A DNA stretch of 64,000 bases from Paracamarosporium sp. OC-R06-R3 (lineage: Eukaryota > Ascomycota > Dothideomycetes > Pleosporales > Didymosphaeriaceae): the NCBI GenBank assembly GCA_019828545.1, contig JACVRA010000086.1, positions 402,503 to 466,502 of the forward strand, given 5' to 3'. Shown here piece after piece: positions 48,073 through 58,460 of this stretch (positions are counted from its first letter, which is position 1; each line of letters begins with the position of its first letter). The notes beneath the pieces were generated by a model. The model was given only the letters and a program-made list of their open reading frames with translations. It ran no database searches and was not told the origin of the DNA. The position numbers and the translations under genes were made by a program.

Positions 48073-51000
48073 ATGAAGCAGCGGTTCTCGTCCCTCGACG
48101 TCAAGGTATACACTCAGAAACTGTTTTGATGGCCCTTTCTGACGTTTGCAGGTCATTGCGCACGAACTCTCCAAGTCGCTGGTCCCGCTGCGAGTGACCA
48201 ATGTCTACGATCTTTCCTCGGTAACCAAGCTCTTAATGGTTCTTTGCGCACCCCCATGCTGACCAGAATTAGCGCATATTCTTGTTCAAATTCCACAAAC
48301 CCGACCATCGCGAGCAATTGATTATCGAGTCGGGCTTCCGCTGCCATCTTACATCTTACGCCCGCACCACTGCATCTGCTCCGTCCGCGTTCGTTGCTCG
48401 ATTGCGCAAATACCTCAAGACACGGAGAGTCACTTCCATCTCGCAAGTCGGCACCGACCGCATAATAGAACTACAGTTCTCGGATGGATTGTATCGGCTG
48501 TACTTTGAATTTTACGCGGGCGGCAACATTGTGCTCACAGATGGTGAGCTGAAGGTCCTAGCGCTGCTACGTAATGTGGAAGAGGGCGCCGAACATGAGC
48601 AACTGAGGGTTGGATTGCAATACAATCTATCACTTCGCCAAAATTATGGAGGCATTCCGGACCTCACTAAAGAGAGGGTTCGGGAGGGTCTGCAAAAGGC
48701 TGTAGATCGGCAGAAGGAGCAGCCTGCCGCGCCAGGCAAGAAGGCAAAGAAGCAGCAAAAAGATGCGCTAAGGAAAGCGCTTGCGGTCTCGATAACGGAA
48801 TGTTCGCCGTTACTAGTCGACCATGCGTTGCATATAGCGAACTTCGACTCTTCGTTGAAGCCAGAACAAGTTCTTACAGATGAGAGGCTACTAGAAGAGC
48901 TCCTAGGAGTACTACAGCAAGCTCGCAAGATTTCGGAAGACATCACGTCCACGGATCAGATCAAGGGTTACATATTGGCAAAACCTAACCCTGCGGCACC
49001 TACTGAAGAAGAGAAAGCAGAAGGAAACACATCGGAGAAGTCTAATCTTCTATACGATGATTTCCACCCTTTCCAGCCGCAACAGTTCAAGGAATCGGAA
49101 TACACTTTCTTGGAGTTTGATGGGTTCAATAAATGCGTAGACGAGTTCTTCTCCTCGATCGAGGGCCAAAAGCTGGAATCAAAGCTGCATGAGCGTGAGC
49201 TACATGCGAGAAAGAAGCTAGACCAAGCACGCAAAGAGCACGAAAGCCGCATTGGAGGATTGCAACAGACGCAAGAGCTCAATTTCCGGAAGGCAGAGGC
49301 TATCCTAGCCAACATTCACCGGGTAGAAGAAGCTACTGCAGCCGTCAATGGCCTCATTGGGCAAGGAATGGATTGGGGTGAGATTGCGCGTTTGATCGAA
49401 CGGGAACAAGAGCAGGGCAATGCAGTTGCGCAACTGATCAAGCTTCCTCTGAAATTGCATGAGAACACTGTGACGCTGCTCCTGGAAGAATCAAACGAAG
49501 ATGAAGGAGACCAGGCAGAGGATGAAGGCAACGATACCAGTTCTGTCGAAGAGTCTTCTGATGAGGACGAGGATGAGCCATCGCAGAACAGGAAGAAGAT
49601 CACTTCATCACCACCAATTGCGCAGCCAAAGTTGTCTATTGACATTGATCTTGGGTTGACCGCGTACAAGAACTCCAGTGAATACTTTGATCAGAAGAAG
49701 ACGGCCAAAGGAAAGGAGGCGCGTACAGTCGAAGCATCCGAGCGAGCAATGAAAGCTCACGAACGCAAAGTGGCGGAGGATCTAAAGAAGGGTCTCAAGC
49801 AAGAGAAAGAGGTTCTCAGACCTGTGCGCAGACAGCAGTGGTTCGAAAAGTTCATTTACTTTATCTCATCCGACGGATACCTCGTTCTCGGTGGCAAAGA
49901 TGGTCCACAGAATGAGATTATCTATCGCAGATACCTACGTAAGGGCGACGTTTATGTCCATGCTGATCTAAAAGGAGCAGTGCCTATGGTCATTAAGAAC
50001 AACCCCAACACACCGGATTCTCCGATACCCCCTTCGACTCTTTCACAGGCTGGGCATCTCTCGGTCTGCACATCAGAAGCGTGGGATTCGAAGGCTGTCA
50101 TGTCTGCATGGTGGGTCAAAGCTGATCAAGTCAGTAAGCTTGGCCATGCCGGAGAGTTCCTTGCGCCAGGCCTGTTCAACATCACGGGCAGGAAGGAATA
50201 TCTGCCGCCAGCTCAGCTTGTAGTTGGATTAGCTGTCATGTTCGAGATCAGTGAAGAAAGCAAAGCCCGCCATCGGAAGCATCGTGTCAACGATCCTATC
50301 CCGTCGGCTGAGACTCTGATCGAAAGCAAAGACGACGCAACAGCAGCAGGTGATGACAGAGACGCAAACAGTGATAGTGACGAGGATTTCCCAGACGCGA
50401 AGCCTGCATCTGACTCGGAAGACGACTTCCCTGATACTAGGTTCGAAGAATCGGACGATAGCGATGCAGAGTCGGAGGCTGCAACCCACGCCAATCCATT
50501 GCAGACGACCAATGGAGAGGTAGGAACTACGAATGAGACAGAGCCCCAGAAGCCGGCCTCGCAACTGGAGAAGGAGGCTACTCCGAAGCAAGTCTCACAT
50601 GAAGAGGCTGGTTCAGTCGCGGATTCCGAGCAGACGGAGAAGGCAGGTCACCGCCATCTATCAGCCCGAGAACGGAGGCTTTTAAGAAAAGGACAACCAC
50701 TCAACGATATATCAGTACCTAGTGACCCGGCTTCGGCCAATGACGCTGGCGCAGACAGCGATGATGCTTCTGCGGATAATGAGCCAACCTCTGCACCTAA
50801 ACCACCGGCAACCATCGCATCTCAAGCGTCCAAAGCGTCCAAAGGTCCCCTACCGCGTGGCAAACGAGCCAAAGCGAAGAAACTCGCCGCCAAATACGCT
50901 GACCAAGACGAAGAAGACCGCCAGCTCGCACTCCGCCTCCTGGGCGCGCAATCAGGACCTAGCGCCGCAGAGACTGTTGCGCAAGAAAAACGCTCAAAGG

Positions 51001-51566
51001 AAGAGGAAGCGGCTGCGAACAAGCAGCGCCGTCGCGAACAGCACCTCCGCGCCCAGGCTGTCGGTAAAGCAGCTGAGGAGGCGCGACGCGCTGCTAACGA
51101 AGGCACTACCCCCCAGGAAGAAGATGGAGGTGCTGATGACGAAGCTTTGATCGCCAACTTGGGTAATCTTGACGCCTTCATCGGTCGCCCCCTCCCAGAT
51201 GACGAAATTCTTTCCGCAATCCCCGTTTGCGCGCCGTGGTCCGCCCTTGCAACATACAAGTATAAAGCTAAGATGCAACCTGGGTCGCTCAAACGCGGTA
51301 AAGCCGTCAAAGACATTCTCTCTAAGTGGGATAATGCAGGTAAAGACGCAAAGGCGACGGACAGACACAGCAAGGACGTCGAGCGCATATGGCCAAAGGA
51401 GATGGAGTTGATTAGGGGTTGGAAAGAGACGGAGGTGGTCAGCGTAGTGTCGGTCTCTAAGGTTCGGGTGATGATGGCTGGTGGAAGGGATGGCGGGGGC
51501 TTGGGTGCGAATCCGAAGGGGAAGAAGAAGAGTGCGAGGGGTGGGAGAGGATCGAAGAAGAGGTGA
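48073..51566 (+). CDS. RQC2: Ribosome quality control complex subunit Rqc2/Tae2 (NEMF)
   Basis: Exons 48073-48105, 48152-48220 and 48273-51566 give 1131 aa. The NFACT-N domain starts at MKQRFSSLDVKVIAHEL and LRVTNVYDLSSRIFLFKFHKP. A charged coiled coil spans about 320-400. The NFACT-R (DUF814) domain is at about 540-700: WFEKFIYFISSDGYLVLGG, YVHADLKGA, TLSQAG and SAWWVKADQVSK. Acidic low-complexity stretches follow (700-900), then a Lys/Ala-rich coiled coil. NFACT-C is near 1010-1070: CAPWSALATYKYKAKMQPG. The protein binds stalled 60S-peptidyl-tRNA and adds C-terminal Ala/Thr tails. The short first two exons hold the conserved start. Confidence 0.96.
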
Positions 51567-51985
51567 AACGGTGTTAAGTAGGTCGAGAGGATTGGTTGGT
51601 TAAGTAATATGAATGCGGCCTCTTCCGTAAGGAAGAGACCTTGAAAAACAGTACGTCTATCGAGGTACACCTGTAACCAGATATAAATCATCTACAACGG
51701 ATGATTATCTTTACATGAAGCTGCTGTGTGGGATGACAAGACACGCTTACTATTCGCATGTCTTACGGCATACCTTCCAACCATACATATAAGGCGCCAA
51801 CATATAAATGCTAGCTTCGTTCCAAAGTCTGTTACTCAACATTCCCCTCACGTCCCATGCATATATAAATATTTGAAGTCTCTACCGTTACTCACAAAAA
51901 TAATCCACATTCTCTGTAGCAACTTTGCTGCTAGCTTCACCTCCCGTCATCGCACAGCTACGTACCTCTCTCATGCATCCGGCCT
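51567..51985. other. 3' region of RQC2 and spacer
   Basis: No gene recognised; the DNA becomes A/T-richer toward the repeat array next to the tRNA gene. Confidence 0.4.
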
Positions 51986-52250
51986 TTCAACCATCACCCT
52001 TAAGAGCAATACAAAAATAAAAAGAGCAAAAAGAATAGTCTACTGAGACAACCCAGGCCAAGAGATCAACACCTGTCTAGCTAGCCTTTTGACCATCACC
52101 CGCAGAGCGATGCAAAGACAAAAGAATCAAAAGAATAGTCCCCTGAGGCAACCCACGCTTCAAAAAGATGGGTTTTCAATTATCACCCGCAGAGTGATGC
52201 AAAGATAGAAAGGACAAAAAGAATAGTGTCTTGAGGCCTCAAAAAGATCG
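51985..52250. repeat. Three degenerate ~90-100-bp tandem repeats beside the tRNA gene
   Basis: Copies start near 51985, 52087 and 52174. Each has TTTYRAYYATCACCC, then GAGYRATRCAAAGA, GAATAGT and CTTGAGG/CTGAGRCAACCCA. The third copy runs into the 3' end of the tRNA gene (AAAAAGATCGACACCTGTGAG). The first copy ends in a similar block (AGAGATCAACACCTGTC at about 52060-52076), so the repeated unit seems to include the tRNA's 3' end and terminator. Confidence 0.65.
52241..52245 (-). terminator. RNA polymerase III terminator (T5)
   Basis: On the minus strand five T residues follow the tRNA 3' end after three bases, the expected place for Pol III termination. Confidence 0.75.
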
Positions 52251-52382
52251 ACACCTGTGAGATTCGAACTCACGCTCCCGAAGGAACGGGCTTAGCAGGC
52301 CCGCGCGTTAACCTGAGAACATTGTTAGTTATAGTAACACAAACTGTTGGATGTGTATTACATACCACTCCGCCAAAGTGCC
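52249..52382 (-). tRNA. tRNA-Ser(GCU) with a 53-nt intron in the D loop
   Basis: Exons 52382-52366 and 52312-52249 splice to 81 nt. The acceptor stem pairs GGCACTT with AGGTGTC (two G-U pairs). D stem is GCG/CGC. The anticodon arm is CGGGC-CTGCTAA-GCCCG with anticodon GCT. A long variable arm follows, and the T arm is GTGAG-TTCGAAT-CTCAC. The long variable arm and discriminator G fit serine. The interruption at 52313-52365 lies between the invariant G18 and G19. It starts GTATGT, has CTAAC with its branch A 12 nt before the end, and ends CAG: all spliceosomal signals. Because it begins with G, box A (TGGCGGAGTGG) reads intact in the DNA; box B is AGTTCGAATCT. No intron exists at 37/38. Within the intron GTAATACACA can pair with TGTGTTAC around one bulged base. 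Confidence 0.88.
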
Positions 52383-52872
52383 AGATGGTTGACTTGTACC
52401 CAACTTTGTAGGTCTTCGATGTACTTGATGGAAAGCTATCCATTTAGACAATATATATATCAATATGCATATGTGCAAAGCGCACAGAGGATACGGTAAA
52501 TCGGCAGCAACGATGAGGTGTAAGTGCGGGGCTGTGTGGATAGAGTGGGGTACAGCGTGGGTCTGGAATGTTGGAGTGGGACTCAGCGGGTGTGCATAGG
52601 TTTAGGCCGTGGATGGGGACTATTGAAAAGGGGAACAGGGGGATAAAGGAGGCGTTGTTCATTGATCCAGTTATGGTGGTTCTCTAGTGTTCGATTGAAC
52701 TGAATCGTGGGTTCCACGCGGCTCTACTCAATAGTACCCCTCGCATATACTTGCAACGGTGGGGTTAATGACTAGCCTGCACCAACGCTCTCAGGATTTG
52801 CACATCATAATTGACAGTTTTCCGTGTGAGGGCTGGGAATCGAAATCGGGGAACGTGATTTCTAGATTATCG
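52383..52872. other. Spacer between tRNA gene and transposon
   Basis: Upstream flank of the tRNA gene and left flank of the transposon. A short minus-strand frame at 52444-52662 has no support. Nothing else recognised. Confidence 0.4.
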
Positions 52873-52874
52873 TA

Positions 52875-52903
52875 ACGTGTCCGGCAAGCGAGCCGCGCAC
52901 CCC
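52875..52903 (+). repeat. Left terminal inverted repeat of the transposon
   Basis: Starts ACGTGTCCGGCAAGCGAGCC, matching the reverse complement of the right end at 54725 except C/T at position 11. Confidence 0.85.
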
Positions 52904-52937
52904 ACCAACTTTTCACGAAACGCACCTTTTTACTACA

Positions 52938-54587
52938 ATGGCTCAACCACCTACTATCCGTTCGCCCTATAAAGAGGCAGATATAATGCTTGCTATCTCT
53001 GCTATTAACCAAAATCAATTTCAAAGCGAAAGGCAGGCTGTACGAACCTATAATAGCCCCCAAACGACTCTACAACGACGACGCGCTGGAATCGCTGCGC
53101 GACGCGATTGCGAGCCTAACTCAAAGAAGCTTACCAAGCTAGAAGAGGAGGTGATTACTAGGCATATACTTGACCTAGATTCGCGAGGGTTTCCGCCTAC
53201 GCTAGGTGCTGTGCGAGATATGGCGGATAAGCTGCTTGCTGAGCGCGGCGCTGGCAAGGTGGGCGAGAAGTGGCCGCGCAACTTTGTCAAGCGAACAGAC
53301 AGCCTTACAACGCGTTTCAATCGGCCGTACGATCGACAGAGAGCCCTATGTGAGGATCCAGAGGCTATCAGGGCTTGGTTCGAGCTTATATCGCGCACGA
53401 AGGCCACCTATGGTATCTGTGATCAGGATACCTATAACTTTGACGAGACTGGCTTTATGATGGGCAAAATATCGGCTCAGCTTGTTGTTACAGGCTCAGA
53501 GAGACGCGGCAAGCCAAAAGCAATACAGCCAGGCAATCGCGAGTGGGTTACAACAATCCAGGCAATCAACGCTGCTGGGTGGGCGATCCCGCCCTTTATC
53601 ATCTTCGCTGGCCAGTATCACCTCTCTGCCTGGTACGAAGACAATAATATACCGCGCGACTGGGCTTTTGCAATAAGCGATAACGGCTGGACGACGAACG
53701 AGCTTGGGGTAGAGTGGCTAAAGCACTTTATTAAGCATACAGCAGAGCGTAGGGTAGGCGCGCGCCAGCTGCTTATACTTGACGGCCATGAGAGCCATAA
53801 CTCGCTCGAATTTCAGCAGCTTTGCAAGGATAACAATATCTATACGCTCTGTATGCCGCCGCATTCGTCGCACCTCCTGCAGCCGCTTGACGTTGGCTGC
53901 TTCTCGCCGTTGAAGCGCGCGTACAGTCGCCAGATTGAGAGCCTGATACGCGACCACATCAACCATATCACGAAGCTAGAGTTCCTACCAGCCTTCTACG
54001 CAGCCTATAATCAGTCAATTACAAAGGAGAATATCTGCGCAAGCTTTCGAGGCGCTGGCCTAGTCCCACACGATCCAGAGGCGGTGATATTAAAGCTTAA
54101 TGTGAAGCTTCGCACGCCAACGCCGCCTGCGCCAGAGGTCACCCTCTGGGAAGCCAAAACACCAAGCAACGCGCGCGAGTTGGAGGCTCAATCAACGTTA
54201 ATTCGCGATAGGGTTCGGAGGCATAAGAGCTCGTCGCCTGCTTCTATTATTGCAGCGATTAACCAGCTTGAAAAAGGCGCTGAGGTGATGCTTTATTCCG
54301 CTGCGTTACTTAAGGGTCGAGTCGCCAGCCTTGAGAAAGCAAATGAGGCCGCCACAATGCGTAGAAGACGTAAAAGGAAGAGGATTCAGCAGCAAGGCAC
54401 CTTAACAAAGGCAGAGGCAGAGGATATTATTGCTCAAAAAGACGTTGAGCAGCAACTAGAGGGGGAAATGCATCAGGGCAAGGCGCGATCAGGTGTGAGT
54501 CGGCAGGCTTCAGCGCGTTGCAGCCGCTGCAGAGAGACTGGCCACAATGCGCGAACATGTAAGAAGGATACTACAGATACTTCTTAA
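52938..54587 (+). CDS. Fot1/pogo DDE transposase
   Basis: 549 aa, uninterrupted. Order of domains: a psq-type helix-turn-helix (residues 10-55), a CENPB-type DNA-binding helix-turn-helix (60-130, with [12 protein letters not shown]), then the DDE superfamily endonuclease. Its acidic residues are in [22 protein letters not shown] and [18 protein letters not shown]. The C-terminus has a basic stretch (RRRRKRKR) and a CCHC zinc knuckle ([14 protein letters not shown]). No stop or frameshift is present, so the enzyme could be active. The ATG lies 63 bp inside the left end, as usual for compact elements. Confidence 0.95.
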   Translation: MAQPPTIRSPYKEADIMLAISAINQNQFQSERQAVRTYNSPQTTLQRRRAGIAARRDCEPNSKKLTKLEEEVITRHILDLDSRGFPPTLGAVRDMADKLLAERGAGKVGEKWPRNFVKRTDSLTTRFNRPYDRQRALCEDPEAIRAWFELISRTKATYGICDQDTYNFDETGFMMGKISAQLVVTGSERRGKPKAIQPGNREWVTTIQAINAAGWAIPPFIIFAGQYHLSAWYEDNNIPRDWAFAISDNGWTTNELGVEWLKHFIKHTAERRVGARQLLILDGHESHNSLEFQQLCKDNNIYTLCMPPHSSHLLQPLDVGCFSPLKRAYSRQIESLIRDHINHITKLEFLPAFYAAYNQSITKENICASFRGAGLVPHDPEAVILKLNVKLRTPTPPAPEVTLWEAKTPSNARELEAQSTLIRDRVRRHKSSSPASIIAAINQLEKGAEVMLYSAALLKGRVASLEKANEAATMRRRRKRKRIQQQGTLTKAEAEDIIAQKDVEQQLEGEMHQGKARSGVSRQASARCSRCRETGHNARTCKKDTTDTS

Positions 54588-54663
54588 CCTAGGATAACTA
54601 TTTTGTTTAATTATTTTATTGCGTTGTTGAGCTAGATTACTATAAAGGCGCGAAAAGCTAGTA

Positions 54664-54725
54664 GGGTGCGCGGCTCGCTTGCCTGCGCGGCTCGCTTGCC
54701 TGCGCGGCTCGCTTACCGGACACGT
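54664..54725 (-). repeat. Right terminal inverted repeat with triplicated subterminal unit
   Basis: Read on the minus strand from 54725 it matches the left end, then repeats CAGGCAAGCGAGCCGCG twice more before ending GCACCC as the left end does. Confidence 0.85.
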
Positions 54726-54727
54726 TA

Positions 54728-55790
54728 GTGGTACATTATAGTTTGCACGGGCTCTGGCGCACACGAATAAGTGGCAGAGAGCACGCCCCACAAAGCCAAG
54801 TAAGCCTTTCTGAACATCAATAATAATGTACTGAAGGCAGCGTGGAAGCTTCATACTAAGTTTTCTTCCTATTTAGAATGCTCCCGTAGAAGCCTACAGC
54901 CACGTGCGATTATTATAAAGTTAAAACTATCGAGTAATGTCAAGATAGGCTGTCAGCTGTTCGCAGTAGGCTTCTAGACCTGCAGCATCGCTTCAAACCA
55001 AACGCCGACGTAAGATTTCGTGAAAACATCACGTCGCCGTGAGCCCGATGAAGAGGGAGACAATCATCACTATACGATTGCCTGTGACGCTTGTGGCATA
55101 CACTTCAAGCATTCTGTTTGTCAAATAAAACAAGGACGATGCACCTCACAAACTACAACGATGTCGGTTCCTTCGAAATCACTCCCATTGGCGCAAAAAA
55201 GTTGTCCCCAATACTGCAGTTTTTAGCGCACGCGAGGAGCTATCCTTACTGGCCACTGGTGTGGCGCAGGGCTGGAACGTGGGATGCCCAGTTGCTGTCC
55301 AGATCATGCAGACGTAGATTGGGCAAGGGTTTCGACCAAAGAGAGCATGGGTAGAAAGCCTTATCGCTCCCGAGTACACGGAGCGCCTGCATCTCGGCTA
55401 TGCATTCAACAACGTTTTTGTAAGGACAATGTCAGACATACGTAAAGAGAAATTCCGAATGCAGCAGTTACAATCACGCAAGTTGCAGGAAATATGGAAC
55501 AATCTTACGAGAGCTGTATTCAGCTTCCCGCTATGTAACAAACAAAAACTAGATACAGACTTCAGCAGGGGTATAGATTGCCTAAGCAAAGCTCGTCTGT
55601 TCGTAGGGAGTTATCTCTGAAAAGAGGAAATCTAAGGGTCGAGAGACATTCACTTTGCTCGTCTAAGCATGTCCCATGCGCCAAAGTGCCATGCCATGCC
55701 ATGCAATGCTCCGCTCAAAAGGTAGTGAGGAGAAAGAAGCCCATATATACGCCGATCCGTTGCTCATGATACCGTTGCAACCCTGCGTAT
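54728..55790. other. Intergenic region with a small MITE-like inverted repeat
   Basis: TAGAAGCCTAC at 54887-54897 and its perfect inverse at 54966-54976 enclose 68 A/T-rich bases. The rest (55000-55790) shows no supported gene. Confidence 0.4.
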
Positions 55791-57560
55791 CTAAGAAGGG
55801 TTGACTACCAGGTCCTCATCTTGTTTCTGCTGAGGCACAGGAGTGCCGTTCTCCGCTGGGGCGGCTGCCTGCTTCTGGGTGGCCTCGGCATTGGTGGTGG
55901 GCTTGGGCTGGAAAGACGCCTGTCCTTCGGCTCGAGGTGCGAACTTTACCTTCCGATCGGCTTGCTCAGAGATCCTAGTGAGCTCCTGGACGAAAGACTG
56001 TCCCCACCAAGCACTGCATCTTGTCAGTTGAGGTCAGTTATAACAAATCGTGTCCCTTACCTAGTGTACTTGCGAATGTATCTGGAGAGCTTCTCGTAGT
56101 TCTGAGCCCGTTGCTCGTCACCCATAGTGACGGCGTCGTGAATCGAATCAGCCAACTCTTCGGTATTCCAGGGGTTGACAATCAAGCTGCCGTTCAAGCT
56201 CTGCGCAGCGCCGGTGAATTCGGAAAGGATCATAACACCGTGGCGCTTCTCCTGAGTTGCAATGTACTCGTACGATACGAGGTTCATGCCGTCGCGAGTG
56301 GATGAAACGAGACAAGCATCAGAGACGGAGTATAGCGCGATCAGCTCGTCGAAGGAGACAGACTTGTGCATGAAGTGGATAGGCATAAACTCAATGGTGC
56401 CGAATTTGCCGTTGATGCGGCCCACAAGCTCATTGACAACAGCTCGAAGGTTCTGGTACTCCTCAACGTCTTGTCGACTAGGAACGGCGACTTGCACGAG
56501 AACCACCTTGCCTATCCATTCAGGATGCTCCGTCAAGAAGACCTCCAGTGCGTGGAGTTTCTGAGGAACCCCCTTGATATAGTCCAAGCGATCCACTCCG
56601 ACGATCAGCTTCACACCTTCGAACTTCTTCTCCAAAGCCGCGATACGCTCCTGAACTTTAGGTTTCTTGAGACCCTCGTCGAATTTCTCCGGGTCGATAC
56701 CGATGGGGAACGCGCCGACGGTGATTAACTTGCCCTGGAAGTCTACGCCGTTCGGTGTTGTCGCAAGACCCCTTGTAGCTCATTAGCGCATGGCGCAGAT
56801 ATACAGGTTGCTAAACTTACAAGATACGGGAACAGCTGCTCAAGAAATGGCGTGCATAGTCGTAGGTGTGAAAGCCGATAAGATCGCAATGCAGAACGCC
56901 AAGAAGAATTTCGTTTCGTACAGGCAGAATGCGGTAGATCTCGGAGCTGGGGAAAGGTGTGTGAAGGAAGAAGCCCACCTTCACATTCTTCTTCGTGTTG
57001 CCGAGTTCCTCGCGAAGCATCGCAGGCAAGAGCATCAGGTGGTAGTCATGCACCCACACCATGTCGTTGTCCCGCACATCCTTCGCTATAGCCTTCGCGA
57101 AGAGGCGATTGGCTTCGGTATAAGCGTTCCATGCGGACTCGTCGAAGGTGATCTCGCCAGGATGGTAGTGGAACAAGGGCCAGAGGATAGAGTCTGTAGG
57201 TCAGTACTGGACTGCGACGCGCATGCTATGCGTAAGCTTACTTGAGAAGCCATTGTAGTGACGGTCGGCCAGTTGATCGTCAAGCATCACTGGAACTGCG
57301 TTGTACTCGTCCTTGAGCTGCTGCTTCAACGTGCCGATTTCGTTCTCGGGGATCTCGAGGCCGGGCCAGCCATACCACTGAAACGTGGTGGACTTGGAAA
57401 GGCCGCTCAATCCACTAACCAGGCCACCAGATGACATGGAAAAGTCGAATTTGCCCTCCTCTGAGCGTTTGATGGTGATAGGAAGCCGATTGGAGACGAG
57501 GAGCAGGCGCCCCTCGGTCGTTTGGCGCCGCACCAGTTTGGTCGGCGGAGGAGGAGCCAT
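55791..57560 (-). CDS. TPS1: Alpha,alpha-trehalose-phosphate synthase (UDP-forming)
   Basis: Exons 57560-57242, 57193-56821, 56771-56061 and 56013-55791 give 541 aa. GT20 motifs in order: LLVSNRLPITIKR, GGLVSGL, WYGWPGLEIPE, MVWVHDYHLMLLPAMLR, LHTPFPSSEIYRILP, GVDRLDYIKGVPQKL, RDGMNLVSYEYIA, ILSEFTGAAQSL and VNPWNTEELADSI. The enzyme joins UDP-glucose and glucose 6-phosphate to trehalose 6-phosphate, in stress protection and control of glycolysis. The last ~60 residues are a Gln/Ala/Pro-rich tail. No TPS2 phosphatase domain is fused. Confidence 0.96.
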
Positions 57561-58460
57561 ATTGAGGTGCTACTAGGTGATTTGTCCTAGGAATGAAAGA
57601 GTGTTATAGATAGAGGGGTGCTGCTGCGCAGCTTGCAGGGTGAGTAGGGAAGGGTTGTAGTGCTGAAGGGTTGGCACCTAGAACCTACCAAAAAAGCGAC
57701 GGGCCACGTTGAGTGCTATGACGGACAAAGCGTGCGGCGCCGGCACGATAAGACGTGCAGGGAATTCGCTCGGGGGCTTGGGTGACGACAGTATGATTTT
57801 GCACAGAGGTGACCCACCAGGATGCGGGCACACAGGTTGGGCGGTAGCGGGTTAGGGAGCGACGAAACCAAGGTTGCGGGAGCTAAAAAGATTGGGAGCA
57901 ATAAGCCGGGGCCACGCGGAGGCTGGGATGGGCGCACTGTCTTGCGTTGTCGCGGAAAACAGGTGAAGGCAGCTCGTCGCCAAACACAGGCACCCCAAAT
58001 TGCAATTCCATCGCGGCAGTGACGTAGCCGGTCGCTGTGGCGGGAGCACAAGCCACATCACTGCAGGCCGGCGACAGCAGGTTTCGGGGCTGACTTGAGT
58101 CTCGTCGAGCACAGAGTGCTTTGGCTGTGTGAAAGGGCGCCGGCCGGCGCAAGCTCGACTCCACGTCAGCCTGTGCCTGTTTCTTTTCTTGTCTGGCAGC
58201 GTTGATCTGCATGTGCATGCAACTCATTGGGCACCCCGCCCATGAATCACTTGCGGATGTGCAACCGACTGTGGTACGAGCTCAGGCTAAACCTTCTCGG
58301 CACCACCGCGGTCGGTCGCGCTTCTCCAACGCGCTCAACCGTTCTCCCAACGGGATTCTCTCACTAGTAGCTTGTTCCCCACCGAGTGCTTTACCCCAGA
58401 CATCAGACCCAGGGACTAGGACTCGGCACGTCTCGCCTCAGGTGCTGAGCCGCGCGCAGC
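57561..58460. promoter_or_regulatory. Divergent promoter region (TPS1 / HIRIP3-like)
   Basis: 900 bp between divergent genes, GC-rich, with no supported coding region. I did not find a clear stress-response element array (CCCCT/AGGGG) dense enough to claim. Confidence 0.45.

Larger units (their letters stand above)
52875..54725 (+). mobile_element. Fot1/pogo-type DNA transposon, complete
   Basis: The element is 1851 bp, flanked by TA at 52873-52874 and 54726-54727, the target duplication of the Tc1/mariner-pogo superfamily. Both ends carry ACGTGTCCGGYAAGCGAG continuing CCGCGCA as inverted repeats. The right end has a 17-bp unit (GCGCGGCTCGCTTGCCT) present about three times, versus once on the left. 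One long transposase frame fills the interior. It inserted about 490 bp from the tRNA gene. Confidence 0.9.

Noticed and set aside
52313..52365. Treating the tRNA interruption as an ordinary tRNA intron
   Set aside because: The canonical place is 37/38, one base after the anticodon; there the loop CTGCTAA is continuous. The segment lies in the D loop and I see no bulge-helix-bulge structure at its ends.
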